Below, piece by piece: positions 1 through 13,915 of a DNA stretch of 64,000 bases. Where the stretch lies: the NCBI GenBank assembly GCA_003993805.1, contig RSEF01000003.1, forward strand, positions 105,646,095-105,710,094. The letters run 5' to 3'. Source of the stretch: Himantopus leucocephalus (taxonomy: Eukaryota; Chordata; Aves; Charadriiformes; Recurvirostridae). The notes under the pieces were generated by a model. The model did no database searches. It saw only the letters and a list, made by a program, of their open reading frames with translations, and had not been told where the DNA came from. Numbering within the stretch: the first letter of the stretch is position 1; each line of letters opens with the position of its first letter. The position numbers were made by a program, and so were the translations under genes.

Positions 1-3000
1 TTTCTTCTAGGTGATTATTTCTGAAAACTTGTGCTGAATTTGTGAGGTTTTCATAACAATGGAAAAGCAAAAAATATAGTGCTAAATTTCTTAAAAAGGA
101 GGAGATGGAATTGCAGTACAGTCAGTCTGACTTTTATTACAGTATTTTCCTGGAAGTTAATAAATTATTTCCCACCTAGGCATCTTCTGGGTGCTTATGA
201 GTAACGCTCAGCATGGATTAGTCTGGAACAAACCATGTCAGCCATCCTAATTTCCTTCTACAGCACGGTAACAGGTCTTGTGGATAGGAGAGCAGATGAT
301 ATGATGTATTTCAATCCTAGTTAGGTTTTTGGCACTGTTTTGATATTGTCAGAAGGAAGCTAGGGAGAAGAAACTTTGGTGAAACTTTTGCTTTATGGAT
401 GGTGCGATGTAGGCGTGCTAACCATGCTCCAGGCTTAGCTCCAGTATGTCGTCAAGCTCAAAAGTATTGGATGGGGATTTCTGGAGGTGGACCCTGTGGC
501 TTGGGTGACTGTGATTGATGCATTTGATAAAATACTGGTTCAGACTCAACAGGTAGCACCAAACTAGGGGAGGTTACAAGCACTTGGGGGGAGGGATTAG
601 ATTTTCAAATAGCTTTGGACAAAACCAGAAAATTAGCTTGGAGGGTCCATCATTCACATCCGAAGGCATTAACGTGGGCTTGCAGTTAGTGCTGGTGAAT
701 GAGTTGGCTGTATAGACTACTGGGGGGTGGTTGGAGAGGCTCTGCTGAAAAAACTCTTGAGATCGTGGTGGGTCACACACCACTTTGCCAGCACCATCCT
801 GCCCCAACAGCAGCAGACACAGTCTTCCATAAACAGGAGGATGGACTTACTATGTCCTGTGTTGCGTCTCCTGGTGCTTTGGCGTTGCTGGAGTTCTGCA
901 GCCTGTGTGTGGGACTGCATCTGGGGGGAAGATGTGGAGAAAATGAGAGAGGCCAGAGGGGATCTGAAGAACAGGACCCAAGAGGAAAGATGGGAAGGAG
1001 TGGGGTGTTTGGTCTGGAGAGAAGGTGAAGGATTGGCACGGGGTTTTGCGGTGTCTGGAAGACTGCTGCGAGGGGAGAGATATGAAGCCTCTGCACCATG
1101 TCTGGGGGCGTTAGGGCAAGCGGTAATGAGTTTCAGTGGTATCACGAAAGGAAGAAACTCCTACTTGTAGGGATGGTGAAGTGTTGAAGGAGACTGTTGG
1201 GAGGCTTTTGTCGTGTCTGGCATCTCTGTGGCTGGGGTTTTGCGTTGGGCAGACCAAATGTGTGTGTGTTAGGGATGGGCTGGAGGCACCTGGGAATAAG
1301 GTCCCAAACCCGGTGGGATTTTGTTTGCAGAAGTTTTGGGGTTAGTGGTTCAGACAAGGGTCTGGCAGGAAAGAAGTTGGTGTGGTGGGGCTGGAGACGT
1401 TGGGCTGGAGGAGATGAATGCTTCCCGGCCATGCCTGGCCTCGGCGGTGGGGGAAATCATGGTCAGCTCTCTGGGAGAGTGGGAATCAGAGCGAGTCACT
1501 TGTTTTCGATTTTCTAATCCACAGACTTTGAGAGATTAGGAATCGCAGGAGCAGGTGAGCTCACTCCTGTTGCTCTCCTCTGTGACTCCTTAAGCTCTGC
1601 TGAACCCTCAGGATTCACAGCTGGCAGATGCTGAAGGGATGCAAATTATTATACTCTGCTTTCTCGAGAAGCATGCTCAACGGAAAGAGAAGTGATTTCT
1701 AACCTTTCAGAGGAATGCTTAGTGGCTCCAGAAAACTTGAAACTGGCTCTCTCATATTTTATTTCTTTTTCTTCTCTTTTGAGATCTTGGCATAGTAGTA
1801 CTTTGAGGTCTAAGCCAAGCAAACCTTCTGAAACTGAACTTGATAATTGCTTATTTTGAAAGATGAGTTTTACAAAAAAGATTTAAAGTAGGAAGGGTGG
1901 TTTCAGCAGATTTTTGAGTGCCAGAAGAGTTTCCTGTCCAAATTCGAGAGAAATCTGTGCATTTTTCAACATGGGAGCTGTTTTCTATTTCAGGACAAAT
2001 ATTAAAATGCAAATGCAGGCAACAAGGTTGTTTCTCGCTGCAGGGTAAGAACTGGAGCACGTTTTTGCATGTTTAGACCAATTTTTGTTTCTTTTTCACT
2101 GGGAAAATTGGTTTTTACACGGGAGGCCAAAAAGTGGGAAGGTTGTCACTTAGAAGAAAGCTGTAATGTAAAGCATGTTTGGTTTGTGTCTCCTGCTCCA
2201 GGCAATCAAGCCCCGTGGACTTTCTCTGAAGAGGTTCCAAGATAGGTGGTGAGTACTTTCCAGAGCCTGCTCCTTTCAAGGCACTCTTTAAATTACTAAT
2301 GGAAAAGTTAAATTAGTGATAGAAAATACAAGTGTTGGGTTTTGTTCAGCATTGGGTGCAGAAGTTTGCATTTGCTGAGCTTGTTGCTTGCTTTAATTTT
2401 AAAGCTGGCAGGGCTAACCTTTGAGTAGGGGTTTGGCATCAAAATGTTAAGCTTTACCTTTGCACCAAAATGAATTTCCTGAGACTTGATTAATGAAATG
2501 AATGTTATATGTTTAAAAATATTTGACTTCAGGCAAAATCTGTACAAATTATGCTGAATCTTTTACTAAAAGCCTACACTGTACAGTGGGGCAAAGTGTT
2601 TTCTGTGTCAGAGAGAAACCTTAGTGTTTTTTTTCCCTTCCGTTCTGTCTGACTGTGTAAATCTAAAGGAATGCAACTTCCAGAGGGTTAAATGACCTGC
2701 ATAACTCATGCTAATCTCTGCCGCGTGTAACTGATTTTGTCTTGCCTGCACCCAAGACGTCCACGTGTTTCATTTTTATGCACTTCATTAGGTCCTTATG
2801 TGTAAGTAAGTGAAACTTTAAATTGGTAAAGAGCTGCAGGAGCATGAGATGGCTCAGAAATGCCGATGTTGTGGCATTGCAGCCGGAGAGCCACCTCTTA
2901 CGCTGATGTAAATCAGTGCAATTTCTTTTCCTCTGGTGGAGCCGATCTCTTCCGGTGAGTGTCAGCTGGGACTCTGCTCTGTAGCACCCTTTGCTGTTTG

Positions 3001-6000
3001 TTTTCGTTGTTTCTAGAGAAATACGTACCCTGTTTCCTCTTTCAATTCTAGATTTCTTTCCAATGAGATTAACCAAATTATATCATTACCCATTAATTGC
3101 TCAGGAAGTTTATTCTTTAGTTACATTTCCCTAGTGCACAGGATACAAGCTATTAGAGCTCGTATGTGTTCAGACTGACTAATGAACTACAGTTGAATGT
3201 CCCAAACCTCTAATGGACTTCTCCATCTTCCAAATCAATGTATTTTCCGTAGATAAGGTGCCTTTTGATACGGATGGTCCCAGGTTGCTTTGAAGTGTCC
3301 GTACAGCTGAAGTGTAGCCACCTGCACTTGTTTCTTTTCGGAGCAGGGGAGGATGCTGGGGTTTGGTGTGTTGCACTGTGCTTGTGCCCACCTAAAGTAT
3401 GTGTTCACTTTGGCCAGAAGATGCTTATTTAACATTTATAAGGGTCTTATTTAATGCCCTTTAAATGTATTTGTCACCAATTACGTCTTTCATCGATGAA
3501 AACATCCCCTACTTAATAAACTGGGTTATCCATGGATTTTGTATGAGGGGAGCTAATTTAACCCCAGACGGTTCTTCTGACTAAGGCTTATGTCCGTAAA
3601 CCATGAGTCTTATAAGGCCAAATTATGAATCCCATGTGCCTTTTGCCTAAATGCTCTTGTGAGTAATAGCTTATGAACCCCTTCTCTCCCTCAGCCCCGC
3701 AGCTACGATTGGATCTGTGTTATAAACCTGCACGCTGTTTGTACTGATAATTGCTATATTGGGACCTGAATCATCAGTTGATCTTTTTGAGATGTTGAAA
3801 GATGAATCAAGCTTCCTTATCCTGAGGGCAGAGGGGAGTATGGGGTTGGTGACTGTAATGCCGTGTGTAAAGGCCAGGCAGTTTTAAACTGTCAGTTTAA
3901 ATTGTACATACAATTGGATTTTCTTTTCTTGTTGTTACAGGTAACACCTGAATAGGTTATAAGTAAAAAACTTGTTAATACTCCAGACTGTGCTCGCCAG
4001 AGTTAACAGTTTTTTTTTTTTTCTCCTGGGTAGTCCCTTTGGGTAGTGCTTTCAAAAGCATGAACGTCCTGCGGTATTTCGGGGAAACTCGGGTTCCTGC
4101 TGGGCTTTTGCAAGCAGAACTTAGAGGTGTCAGGTGTTTATACGTCACATTTTTGCTGCTTTAATGGTCTATATTCCTCCTTGCCTTTTCAAATGCAGGT
4201 GTGTCCTTTATTCCAATTCGGGAATTTAGATGATCCGTACCAGTATGAAGGTTACATCTCCAGGGTGTAACAGTTTCTGTATGGAACCTTACGGTGGTCT
4301 GGCTGTGTCGGTTGACAGTTAACATATAATAAGAGACAGACTTGAAGGCAGACCGGTGCTGAGCCAGCTGGGCATCTTCCAAAATGTAATGTGTGGCCGG
4401 TGGCACATGGGTGGCTTCAGAGCAAAGCGTAGCGTCATGAAAGAGAATAATATGAAAGTGCCTGAAAGTAGCTCAAATATTACCCCAGCTGAGCGCACCC
4501 GGAGGTGAGGGTGCCGGCCGGGGAAGGGGGGAACAGGCACTTGGGTGCTCTCCTGACAGGGTACCACAGGCTCTGAGGGACCAAGCTGCTTATCCATGTT
4601 TCTGCCTGTAAGCACATTAGCAGCTCTGAGCGGTGGGAGCCAGGCACACGATGGGAGGAGCATCCATGTCAGGGCTGCCCTGGGCAGGGCGGCCAAATTC
4701 GTGCCTGTCCTGGGGTTCCTCGTGCCTCGGCGTGTTTCAAGGTGCCGCTGGGGCACTTGTGCCAGGAGGTTGGAGGTGTGATGTGGGCGTGAGGGCCCTC
4801 TCGGTGCGATGCGGTGGGGCCGCAGCAGTGTCATCGCCGTCGCCTCTGTGCTGTTGCAGAGGAGTGCAGGAGCATCTGCGCCCCGCGGCTGAGGGAGGCA
4901 GAGGACAGGGCATGAAATGGTGTGAACAACCGCAGAGACTGCCCGTTGCTTGTGTGGATGTGGGGCTCTGCAGCTGAAATGGGGCTTCTTGCTCTCTTGG
5001 TCCACTGCAACATCCAGGACTTGAGTTTTAAAGTGAAACTTTTTGCAGCCAAAGACTGACAGATCTGTCGTACCAAATTGGCTTTGAGAAATATTTTATT
5101 TTTAAGCTGCAGGCTGAGCTGAAACCTGTGCAACCTTTATTTTCAAGGGAAAGATGGTCTCATGGAGTACTGGAGTGTTGGGCTCCTGGAGGTGCCTCAG
5201 AACCACCTGCGGCTCGGCATTGAAATCAGTGGGTGCTCTTGCTGTTGGTGCTGGGGTGTTTTGGGAAATACTCCAGTGCATAGAGTGGGGCTGTGGACAC
5301 CTCCCCATGGCCTGGCTTTGCAACCTTCTTCATTGCTACGGCATCCTCTGTCACCAGGATGTCCTCACCCCTGAGTCCCAGTGCTTCCTGGCACTGCCTT
5401 CTGCTGTCCCTGCCAGCATCGCCCTGCCTTCCCCACAGCCCACCCGTGTCCCCATACCCAGGGCCCCATGGGGTCACCCTCCCTGTGGGCGCCCGGGCTC
5501 TGCGGGGAGGAAAAACCAGCAGCAGAGCTGGGCTGAGCACTGGGGAGGAGAAGAAGGAGGGAGCAGGCAAGACAAGGGGGAATTTGAGTCTGTGTTCCCT
5601 TTTCCCTGGGCATCCTCTGTACTGCAGCCTTGGAAACTCCCAGGTTTGAGGATTCAAATCCTGTTGGGGAAAGGAAGACCTTTCAGTGTTGTTACCACTT
5701 TCTGTTACCTTTCCCCACAGTCTGATAAAACCCTCTGGGGGAAGCTGCGAGGGCCAGATGTCTGCTATGCATAAGACTATACCACACTGGGGGGAAAAAA
5801 GTGCAATTAATTGGAAAATGTGTCTTAAAAAAGAACAAATGGGGAGCACAATAGCAAGTGAAGTACCTTGTGTGAGTGGCTTATGTAACGAAGTAATTAA
5901 GAATTTATTCTGGTTTAATGTGTCACTAATCAAAGCTTGCATTATTCTGTCTTACCACCTTTAAAAATTGCTATTTGAGTCTTTGTCTTCTACATTTTTA

Positions 6001-7925
6001 TTGTGAACAGGCTTTTTTAGTATTTTCACTGTTGAGGTTTTTCTATGTTGTATTGCATGTTTGCTTTCCATATACGCTGTTTGCTCATTCAAGGACATTA
6101 AGAAAAAAACCCGAATGAATGTGCAACACTGCTGTTTATCTGTGTTTGTTTTTATGAATGAATCTTCTGCCTGGGTGCACACAGGCTTCGGGATTGCCCA
6201 CTTTTCAAAACCTGCTAAAATTCAAACTTTTTCATTAATTCTTTACTGTGATAGGGAAAATTTAAAAAGCAGGCTTTGCTTTTAAAAATGTAAGTTATTA
6301 GCCAAGATTTCCAAGCTGGAAGATAGTGGGGTGCCAGGTTTGGATTATTCTATAATAGTGCTGTTTTCCTAGTCATGTACTGTGCCTCCTACAAACACCA
6401 CCTGCCTTCTACATTTTGTATAGATGTTGCTATATAGCATGAGAAAAGAGTGTCTCCTAATGCAAGTATCTCATGTTGATTCACTGCTATACAACAGTTC
6501 ATCCTCTAATAGTGTGGGATTACAAAGCATTATCATGCTCAGATTGACTCAGGTAGTGCTATTTTTATTTAAGCTGTATTAAGGTATCATTGTGAATCTT
6601 TGGTCTTGCAGCATGGGGGTAATACGATTTACTATTTTTATAAAAAATCAACATGGCTGTACAAATCCTGTCCATAGCAAGAGCTACAAAGATTAGTCAT
6701 GAGCTCAACACTTTTTTTTTTTTCCTCCCCTTTCCTCTACAGTGAGTTGTTAAATTTTTAATTTTCATGTGACCTCCATCATGTTCGCCAGGCTTGGAAC
6801 AAAGTAAGGAGGTGCCTTGGCTTGTGGTCAGGGACTTGGTACTTGCTGGGAGAAGCTTCAGTGTAAGCAAGGGGCTTTGGTGCAAGAGGGTGAGTGCGTT
6901 TGGGGATGCTCGGCGGAGCTACCTGGGCAACCACCGAGGGGATGCAGTGGGTTTCATCCATCTGAGCCCTTGCGGGGTCATCTAATTCAAGAAAATGAGC
7001 CCTCCCACAGACATCACACCTCCACCTCGCTGGCTTTTATATCAGGCCTTGCCCCTCTTAATTAAAAAAACTGCAGTAATTTGGTGTGGATCCTTTCCTC
7101 GCTCCACTCCTCCTTATGGGCCCTGCAGCAGCTTGGTGCCCTGATAAAGCAAAAATAAATGTACACCCTGCGGTTGAGGTCGGCTGAGGGGTGCAGTCAG
7201 AGCTATCTGCGGACAGCACGTCTGTACGTCTGTCCGGCTGGGTCCCTGCGGGTTGGACAGACTGCCAGCCATCGTGTTTCTAGAGGGGAAGGGAAAAAAA
7301 ACACGGCCTTTGCTGGAAAGGGAATGCAATGAGAAGTGAGGTGTGATTTTTTGCTCAATTGGGACAAACATTCATGCTCTGAAGTTGATCAAAATTAGTT
7401 TCCTTTGTGACAGGTCTCAGGGTTTGCAGAGTCAGCGAGGAGCTACCACTCAAAGTCAGCCTGGCTTGGTCCTAGCTGTGGGTGCAAAAATGTCTTCGCA
7501 GCGTTGCGTTGGTGCTTTAGGGATGGCCTAGAGGAGTTGCCCTGGGTCAGGGATCATTTCCCGTCGGCGGTTTGAATGCAGCCCCCTTTCTGGGGAGCAC
7601 AGTACGAAGAATATCGCCTGCCCCAAAATTCTCACCTCCAGGATTTGCTGGGATGGGGGACTGCTCCAGAGCAAGGGATGCAGCACTGCCTCTTTGGGGG
7701 AGGTTCTGGGCATCTTTCTGGCCTTCGTCAGCATTTCAGAGGAGAGGCAATGGTTGAAGGTGGTGGAGCAGCTCAGTTCTGGTGTGCACATGCCTGCAGG
7801 CATCCTCCTGGGCTCTGCATCCCGGGGCAGCCCAGCTGGCAAGCAGCATAATTGCTCTAATTGGCTCCTAGCACCCAAAAGCACCAAGATCCTGGTGGCA
7901 GGCAGGCCCTGGGAAATGCTACCAC
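1..7925. other. Non-coding sequence, no gene recognised
   Basis: I find only short random open frames, no protein resembling a known family and no clear repeat. The 0.7-1.5 kb part is G-rich on the + strand. Part of 4.5-5.6 kb is GC-rich. The rest is mixed to AT-rich. It is probably upstream flank or 5' intron of HPCAL1. Confidence 0.6.
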
Positions 7926-7972
7926 TGATGATCTTTAAGGTCCCTTCCAACTCCAACCAATCTATGTCAGAA
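7926..7972 (+). mobile_element. CR1 LINE 3'-end fragment
   Basis: The sequence gatgatctttaaggtccctt followed by ccaactccaaccaatctatg matches the terminal part of CR1 elements in sense orientation. Only about 45 bp is recognisable, so this is an old or severely truncated copy. Confidence 0.7.
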
Positions 7973-10900
7973 TAGTTAATTATGTAGATCTGATCATTTA
8001 TATTGGAATCACGAAGGCAGTTCATTTTTAAGTCTTTTTTCTAGATTAAAATACCTTCTTTCTGAATTATGATGAAATATTTTAACACTGTAACAAGGAG
8101 CACAATAGATATGTTAATATAAGAGTATGAAAATAGAAACTTCAGGATTCAAAACCTTGAGCAGATTGGTTTCAGAATATGCTAGGAGTGCCTTCCCTGA
8201 GTTTGAATATGCTTTCTAAGTATTTTGAATCAGAGGAAAAGAGGTTTTTTCTTTTATTTTGCTTGGGCCTTGGTTTTCGTTGGGTTTTTTGTTTTAAGTT
8301 TGACCAAATATATTTGACAAATTCTGCTCCTCACTTGAAGAGTCAGGTAAGAGGACTAAATAGTCCCCATTCACCACTATAGAGATAGTGGGAGATGAAT
8401 TTACCTGCAAAATGGCAACTGAATGGAGGATTGAGAGATGATGGCAGGTACAAAAGACATTTTGAAGCAGGAAGGTACTAAATGTTGAATTTTGTAGAGT
8501 ACCTGGGAAATGACTTCGGATTGTCCTCTTGAATCAGTGTGCTTTTAAAGTTCATAAGCTGGATCTCTAAGGAAAGGGGTTCAGTTTTCCAGCCTATCTG
8601 GTTCTTTGGTTGTTTCCAGGCATCTACCAACTCTGAGGTTACGTTCCCCTCCAGCCACATGCTTTCTCTGCACTCTGGAGAAATGTGACCTAGTAGGACA
8701 GTGGGCTACATCCCTTCCTGTGATGGCAAGGGAGTTGTTCTGTCTATTTCTAGCTAAAAAAAATACAGAAATTTGATTTTATTTCTCACTGCATCTCAAG
8801 CATCCTTCTCCCTTCAGCCGCCTGTGCTCTGTGAGGTGCCCCGATCTGGGGTGACGATGGCTCTGCCTGGAGTCCCAGGCACCCCGGGGGAGCGGAGCAG
8901 CATCCACCTCCGTGACAGCACCCACGCAGAATCCAGGGTTTGTTATGCCTAAATGCAAGTCAAAAGCTGCAAGAAGTGGTTTAATAATGGGAATGTCAGC
9001 AGACCCCTGAGTACAATGATGCTGCTGGATGCTTTCATAAATCTAAGGTTTAGGGATGACAGTTATGATGCATGGCATTGGGAGAATGTGAAACTGCAGT
9101 CATTAAACAAAAATGGGCTTTTAAACTAATAGCAGCTGCCTAAACAGTTTTGCAGTAAAGCAGATTCCCTTAGGCTACCATTCTTCAAATAATACAGGTC
9201 CTATTGACTTTAAAAAAACAGGAAAATATTTTGTTTTGGTGCTGTAGCACTGCTTTTACATTCATCCCAAAGGTCAGACTGCTAAGTGTTTGCTAGGTTT
9301 TAAGCTGGAGGTGTTGGAAAATAATGAATGACAACGTTTCTAGGTAATTCGTTCACTGTTATTCCCCTGAATTACGCCACCTGCAATACCAAGTATTCAC
9401 ACCTGTTCCTAGATGGGTTTCCAAGTGAGTATGGGGGCACTTTGCTCCATCCAAACTCGGCTGTGTTTAACCCAGTAGGCAGTTCTTCACAATGTCTCTG
9501 TTATGCAGAATTTTATCCAAATATCTCCATCAAAACCTGTTCCAGCTCCTGCTGGTTCAAAATGATACACAATAAAGCAGTGTGTTGCCTTGTCTCCTTT
9601 GAAGCCACCATTCCCAGCCTGAAGCTGGAGGTGTAAAGATGCATGTATTGCCTTTTCCTTCGTGCCAGAGAGGTCCTGATAGACAAGGGCTGCCTGTGAT
9701 CTGGTGTGTTGGCCAGATCCTTGAAGAGGCATTTCAGGAGCATCTGGAGGTTGCAGAAGGTCCACCCATTCTCAGCTGCCCACTGTCCCGTCTTGACTAA
9801 CTTCTACTTTTCCCTGCCCAGGCTTGGTTTCTTCCAGAAAATGGCATGTTATGGCTCTGTCTCCCTGTCCCCCTCGTTCTTCAGCTTGATCAGAACCCAT
9901 CATCTCTTTTCTCTCCTTCTCCCCCCCTCCCTTATTATTACAAGGGATAGAGTAGAAGACAGAATAACCCAGACGGTGAAAGGATGCTGAACAGCCAAAC
10001 TTGGTTGTTTTATGTCATCTCTCTTCATACCATACACAGCTCAGAGCCCACTTCTCTCCCTGTAAGCTCAGTTTCAGCCTGGGGCTGGCCTTGCTTGCTG
10101 AGTAACTCCAGACTTATTTTTAAATTTTTTTTTTTAAAGCAAACAGTTCCATTAGAAATGTATGTGAAATCCATTGCGAACAGTCATATTTCACTTTGAA
10201 GCCCTCCATATCATGAGATGACTGTTTAAACTTGGCTGTTGTATTGCTTTCTAGTTTTTCTAGGAGCCCTGCAAGGCCGAACAGAGGTTGGGAAGGATGG
10301 GCTGGAGGTCTCCTGCCGTGTCGGGGACGTTGAGCGCAGCTTTTAGTACCTGATTAATTCACTTCTGGACGTCACCTGCAGTCCTGGCTCTCTGCAGGAT
10401 TGATGTCCTGTGAGACCTGGATAACATACTGCTTCTTCCACCACTTTTCTCCTTTGCTTCTGTAGTCTGTCTGAACCATAATGTTTTCTGTGGGCAGTTC
10501 TTTGTGGACAAGGAGAGCCGTCTAACGGCGGTGACTTCAGCCAGGTTTGCTTCTTCCTGGGCAGTATGCTTGGGTCAGGAGAGTGGAAGAAGAAAAGTTA
10601 AATTAACTATAACATGAACATTTGAACAGATGGCAGACCTTTGTAACACCAAGAACCATTTAATTTTAGAAATTTGCAGGCTGTTTTAAGTTTGTCATGC
10701 TCTTTACAACTGTCTGAGTGTAGATACACAACTTGATTTATTAGCTTACTGCAAGGCTTTGTTGCTTAATTTCCCTGCTGTTTGAAACACTGAACTTTAG
10801 ATGGAATGAGCGGGATCCAGGAGCACCGGTGGGATCAGCTCCGTTTGTGCCAACTTTCTTTAAACCCCTGGAAGCTGAGGGAGGGGGGATGCTCTGGCTC

Positions 10901-13128
10901 AAGCTGGAAGGAGCTCAGCTCCTCTGCTTTGCTTGCTGCCCCGGGAGAGCTCAGCCCTAGCACGGCCGAGGGCCATGCAAGAGTTAATTGTGAGCAGGGC
11001 GGAGACAGATGATCATCCTGCCCCAAATCACTTAACCGTCTTAAGGGTCTACCCTTGCCTGCCTGAACGAGCCAACTAATCTTTCAGTGAGCCGCACAAG
11101 TGAGCGCTGAGCTATATATGGTATGAAGAGAGAGACGACACAAAACGATCAAATTCCCTTATCCCACCTCTCCCCAAAAAGCTGTGCACCGTATGCCTGC
11201 TCAACGCTGGAAGAACGTCCCTGTTCGGAGCAAATTGTTTCAGGCTATGGTGGGTTCTCCATCCTCTGGAGGCTTTTAGGTCAGGGTTGCGTATCTTCTG
11301 AAAACATGTGGTGTAGGACAAACGGGTGGTGCCTGGATGCAGAAATTCATTGAATCAAGAGGTATAGGACTAGATCAGTGGTTCTCAACGCTGTTTGTGA
11401 GATCGCAGCAAATTCCCAGGGGTTGCACTTTGGACACTTGTGTGGCGATTTGGAAGAGCAGTATCTACATAGTGGCCACACGTTGAAGTCCTTGGCACTA
11501 TCCTGGAGAGCTGCTGGAATAAGTGAAGCTGTGGGTCTCATCTGGGATTCAGTGAGTCAAGGGGGAGGAACAACTGTGAAGCGCTTGGAAATTGTCTTTA
11601 TAAGGAGAGCACCATGTTTGTCCACCAAAAAAGTGAAAGAGAAAAAAATCTGTATCAGCGCAGTGCGTATTTCTTTTACAGAGGTCTGGCTTATCACTAC
11701 GGTTGGCTTTTCTTAATTGCTGCTAATGCTTCTGCAGGCTGTGCAGTTGGAGATGGAATGTGGCTGGCCCAAAGTCAGGGTGCAGAAGCTTTTATCGGGG
11801 CCACTCAGAGACAGGCCATCTGCAAGATGTATTTATTTTTTTCTTATTTGTCTTCTCTAAATAAAAATGTGACACTGTGAGAATGTCTGTTCCCGCCTAT
11901 TGCTTCACTCCACCAAAGTTGCCATTTTCTGACAAACTGTTTTAGAAAGTTATATTTGGCAAATGGCTGTTTACTTAATTCCTCTCCTATCATTGCTGCT
12001 TGTCTGTGAAACCCAGATCTGTTTGTGTGCAAGCTCAGCTGTAGCTCGTTCAGAGGATTCTTTAAACCATAGTTGTTTTCTCCAGTTTGCTTTTTTTAGT
12101 TCCTTTTCTCTCACGATGGAGGAACTGCAGGTACTTCATATCTGATGAAGGCAAATCCAGCACCTGCAGAGCTGAGTGCTGTTAGAAGCTGCAACAGGCG
12201 TGTGGTCGGGTTTCCTTGCTTACCCCAAGTGTTGGATCTTCCAACACTCTTGGCATCATGCAGCTGTAACACAGAGAGCATAATGAGGATTAGCTTTGCA
12301 GGAGTGAGTTTCTTTGGTCTGCAGAAAACCATGTGAAACTCCATGAAGGAGCAGCGCGGCCCATGTTGGTTCCCCAAGTCCTGCTGGCTCAGGTCTTCAG
12401 CCAACAAGGGAGACTTCTCCATGATTACCTTCAGCAAAATTGGCTTGTCAGGAGGAAACTTGGAGAAGTAGCTCCTTGGGCTCAGTACCCTCTCTGAAGT
12501 GAACTTACCTGCTTGGGACACTGAGATTTGTTTTAGAAATAAAGTACTCCTTCGTCACAGAGCTCTGTGCAAAACTGTGCTGTTGAAATCACTGGGGGAA
12601 AAGGGAGAGTTCCTCGGTGACACCGGTTGTCGCAGGGTTTTTCTTAAACTGGTAAACTTAAGGCTGTCCCTGGCAAAGGGAGCTTAAGCGAGGCTTAACC
12701 TGCTCTGCTCATAGTTCCTGCGATGTAACCCAGCTTTGGCCACCCTAGCCTAACAATGGGTGTTTCTGCAGGAAGGTAGGGCATAGGGACTGCAGTGATA
12801 AAGGGAAATGCAATCATAAAAAGCAAAGAGCAAACAGTTGTTTATAATCTGTAAAAACTGATACTCATTGCTCTTGGGTTCACCTTCCTTGCCTTAAGGT
12901 TTTCTCATTAGAAGCAGTTTCTGTAAATACCATCTCTTTTCTTTCCCCTTGGAGAGATCTCAAATTGCTGGGCTCGAATTGTTGCCTGGGTAATCAATAA
13001 ACTTTAATCTACATGATGGGGTTTTTTTTCCTTGAAGTTGGTTCTTTCTTTACTGGAGATAACATGTCTAAAGCAAATGTAAAGTGAAGAAGGGTTAGAT
13101 TCAACTTGACTCACTCTTACTATATGCT
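7973..13128. other. Non-coding sequence, no gene recognised
   Basis: This is unique-looking sequence without a convincing exon. A possible hAT-type DNA transposon end (cagtggttctcaac at 11376) is the only repeat-like signal noticed. Open frames here are short and have no family resemblance. Confidence 0.55.
11376..11389 (+). mobile_element. Possible hAT/Charlie-like terminal sequence
   Basis: CAGTGGTTCTCAAC resembles the terminal inverted repeat of hAT-Charlie DNA transposons (CAGNGGTTCTCAA). I did not find the matching opposite end (TTGAGAACCACTG) nearby, so this may be a solo end or chance. Confidence 0.2.
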
Positions 13129-13220
13129 CTTACAATTTTGCAATATGAATGTCTTCCAAAACAATTACGGTTTTCTTACAATTTTGCAATATGAATGTCT
13201 TCCAAAACAATTATGGTTCT
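13129..13220. repeat. Tandem duplication, 46-bp unit, two copies
   Basis: The segment beginning cttacaattttgcaatatg at 13129 is repeated from 13175. The copies differ by about one substitution (attacgg versus attatgg) and then diverge. It is a local duplication without an intervening N, so it may be real. Confidence 0.9.
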
Positions 13221-13664
13221 TGCTAAGTGGACACTAAATGATTAATCTACTAGCAGACAGCCAGCACAGTACTGTCTTTGAAATAATTTTTGAGCCTCTT
13301 ACCCACTGTTCTTTTCCTGCAAGACTGGTTTAAAGATAAGACGTTGACAATAAAATGAATTGTGATTTGTAGCCCGGTTCTCTTTCAGTCTACGCCTTTG
13401 CTTTAGCGTTGCGCTTCTGTCTCACACTGAAAAGTGTGTAATGAAAGGGTTTTAAAGTCTGCCCTGAGCCAGAAGAACATTCAATCTTGTATTTCATTTG
13501 AGGCATATGCTTAAATTATCATGGGGTTGGCTGGATTTATTCATGCACTTAGATGCATACTTAATCCGGGTGAATAACGATGCTTGAGAGCTTTTGTTGA
13601 TGGGAGGTCACGAGTGCTCTTCTTTGTGAGTTGGTGGCATGTGCAGAGCATGTGAAAATTCCAG
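13221..13664. other. Non-coding spacer
   Basis: No exon or repeat is recognised between the 46-bp tandem duplication and the CR1 reverse transcriptase fragment. Confidence 0.5.
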
Positions 13665-13815
13665 TATTGGCTGGATGGCCACACTCAAAGAGTTGTGGTC
13701 AATGGCTCGATGTCCAAGTGGAGGCCAGTGACAAGTGCCGTTCCTCAGGGGTCGGTATTGGGACCGGCACTGTTTAATATCTTTGTCAGTGACATGGACA
13801 GTGGGATTGAGTGCA
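13665..13815 (+). mobile_element. CR1 LINE reverse transcriptase fragment, cut by assembly gap
   Basis: One frame reads through the CR1 ORF2 region: [18 protein letters not shown], then a [18 protein letters not shown] block and MDSGIEC. This is the conserved reverse transcriptase segment just before the catalytic FADD box. Translation ends at the N gap that starts at 13816, so the catalytic box is not visible. No stop codon interrupts the visible 50 codons. The element is in the same orientation as HPCAL1. It is surely a truncated genomic copy, not a host gene. Confidence 0.9.
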
Positions 13816-13915
13816 NNNNNNNNNNNNNNNNNNNNNNNNNNNNNNNNNNNNNNNNNNNNNNNNNNNNNNNNNNNNNNNNNNNNNNNNNNNNNNNNNNNNN
13901 NNNNNNNNNNNNNNN
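13816..13915. other. Assembly gap (100 N)
   Basis: Exactly 100 Ns lie inside a CR1 element. One hundred is a conventional placeholder, so the true length is unknown. Confidence 0.98.

Noticed and set aside
5226..5942. Long open frame (238 codons) on the minus strand
   Set aside because: Composition is low-information in a GC-rich stretch, shows no family motif, and overlaps equally long frames on the other strand; most likely chance.
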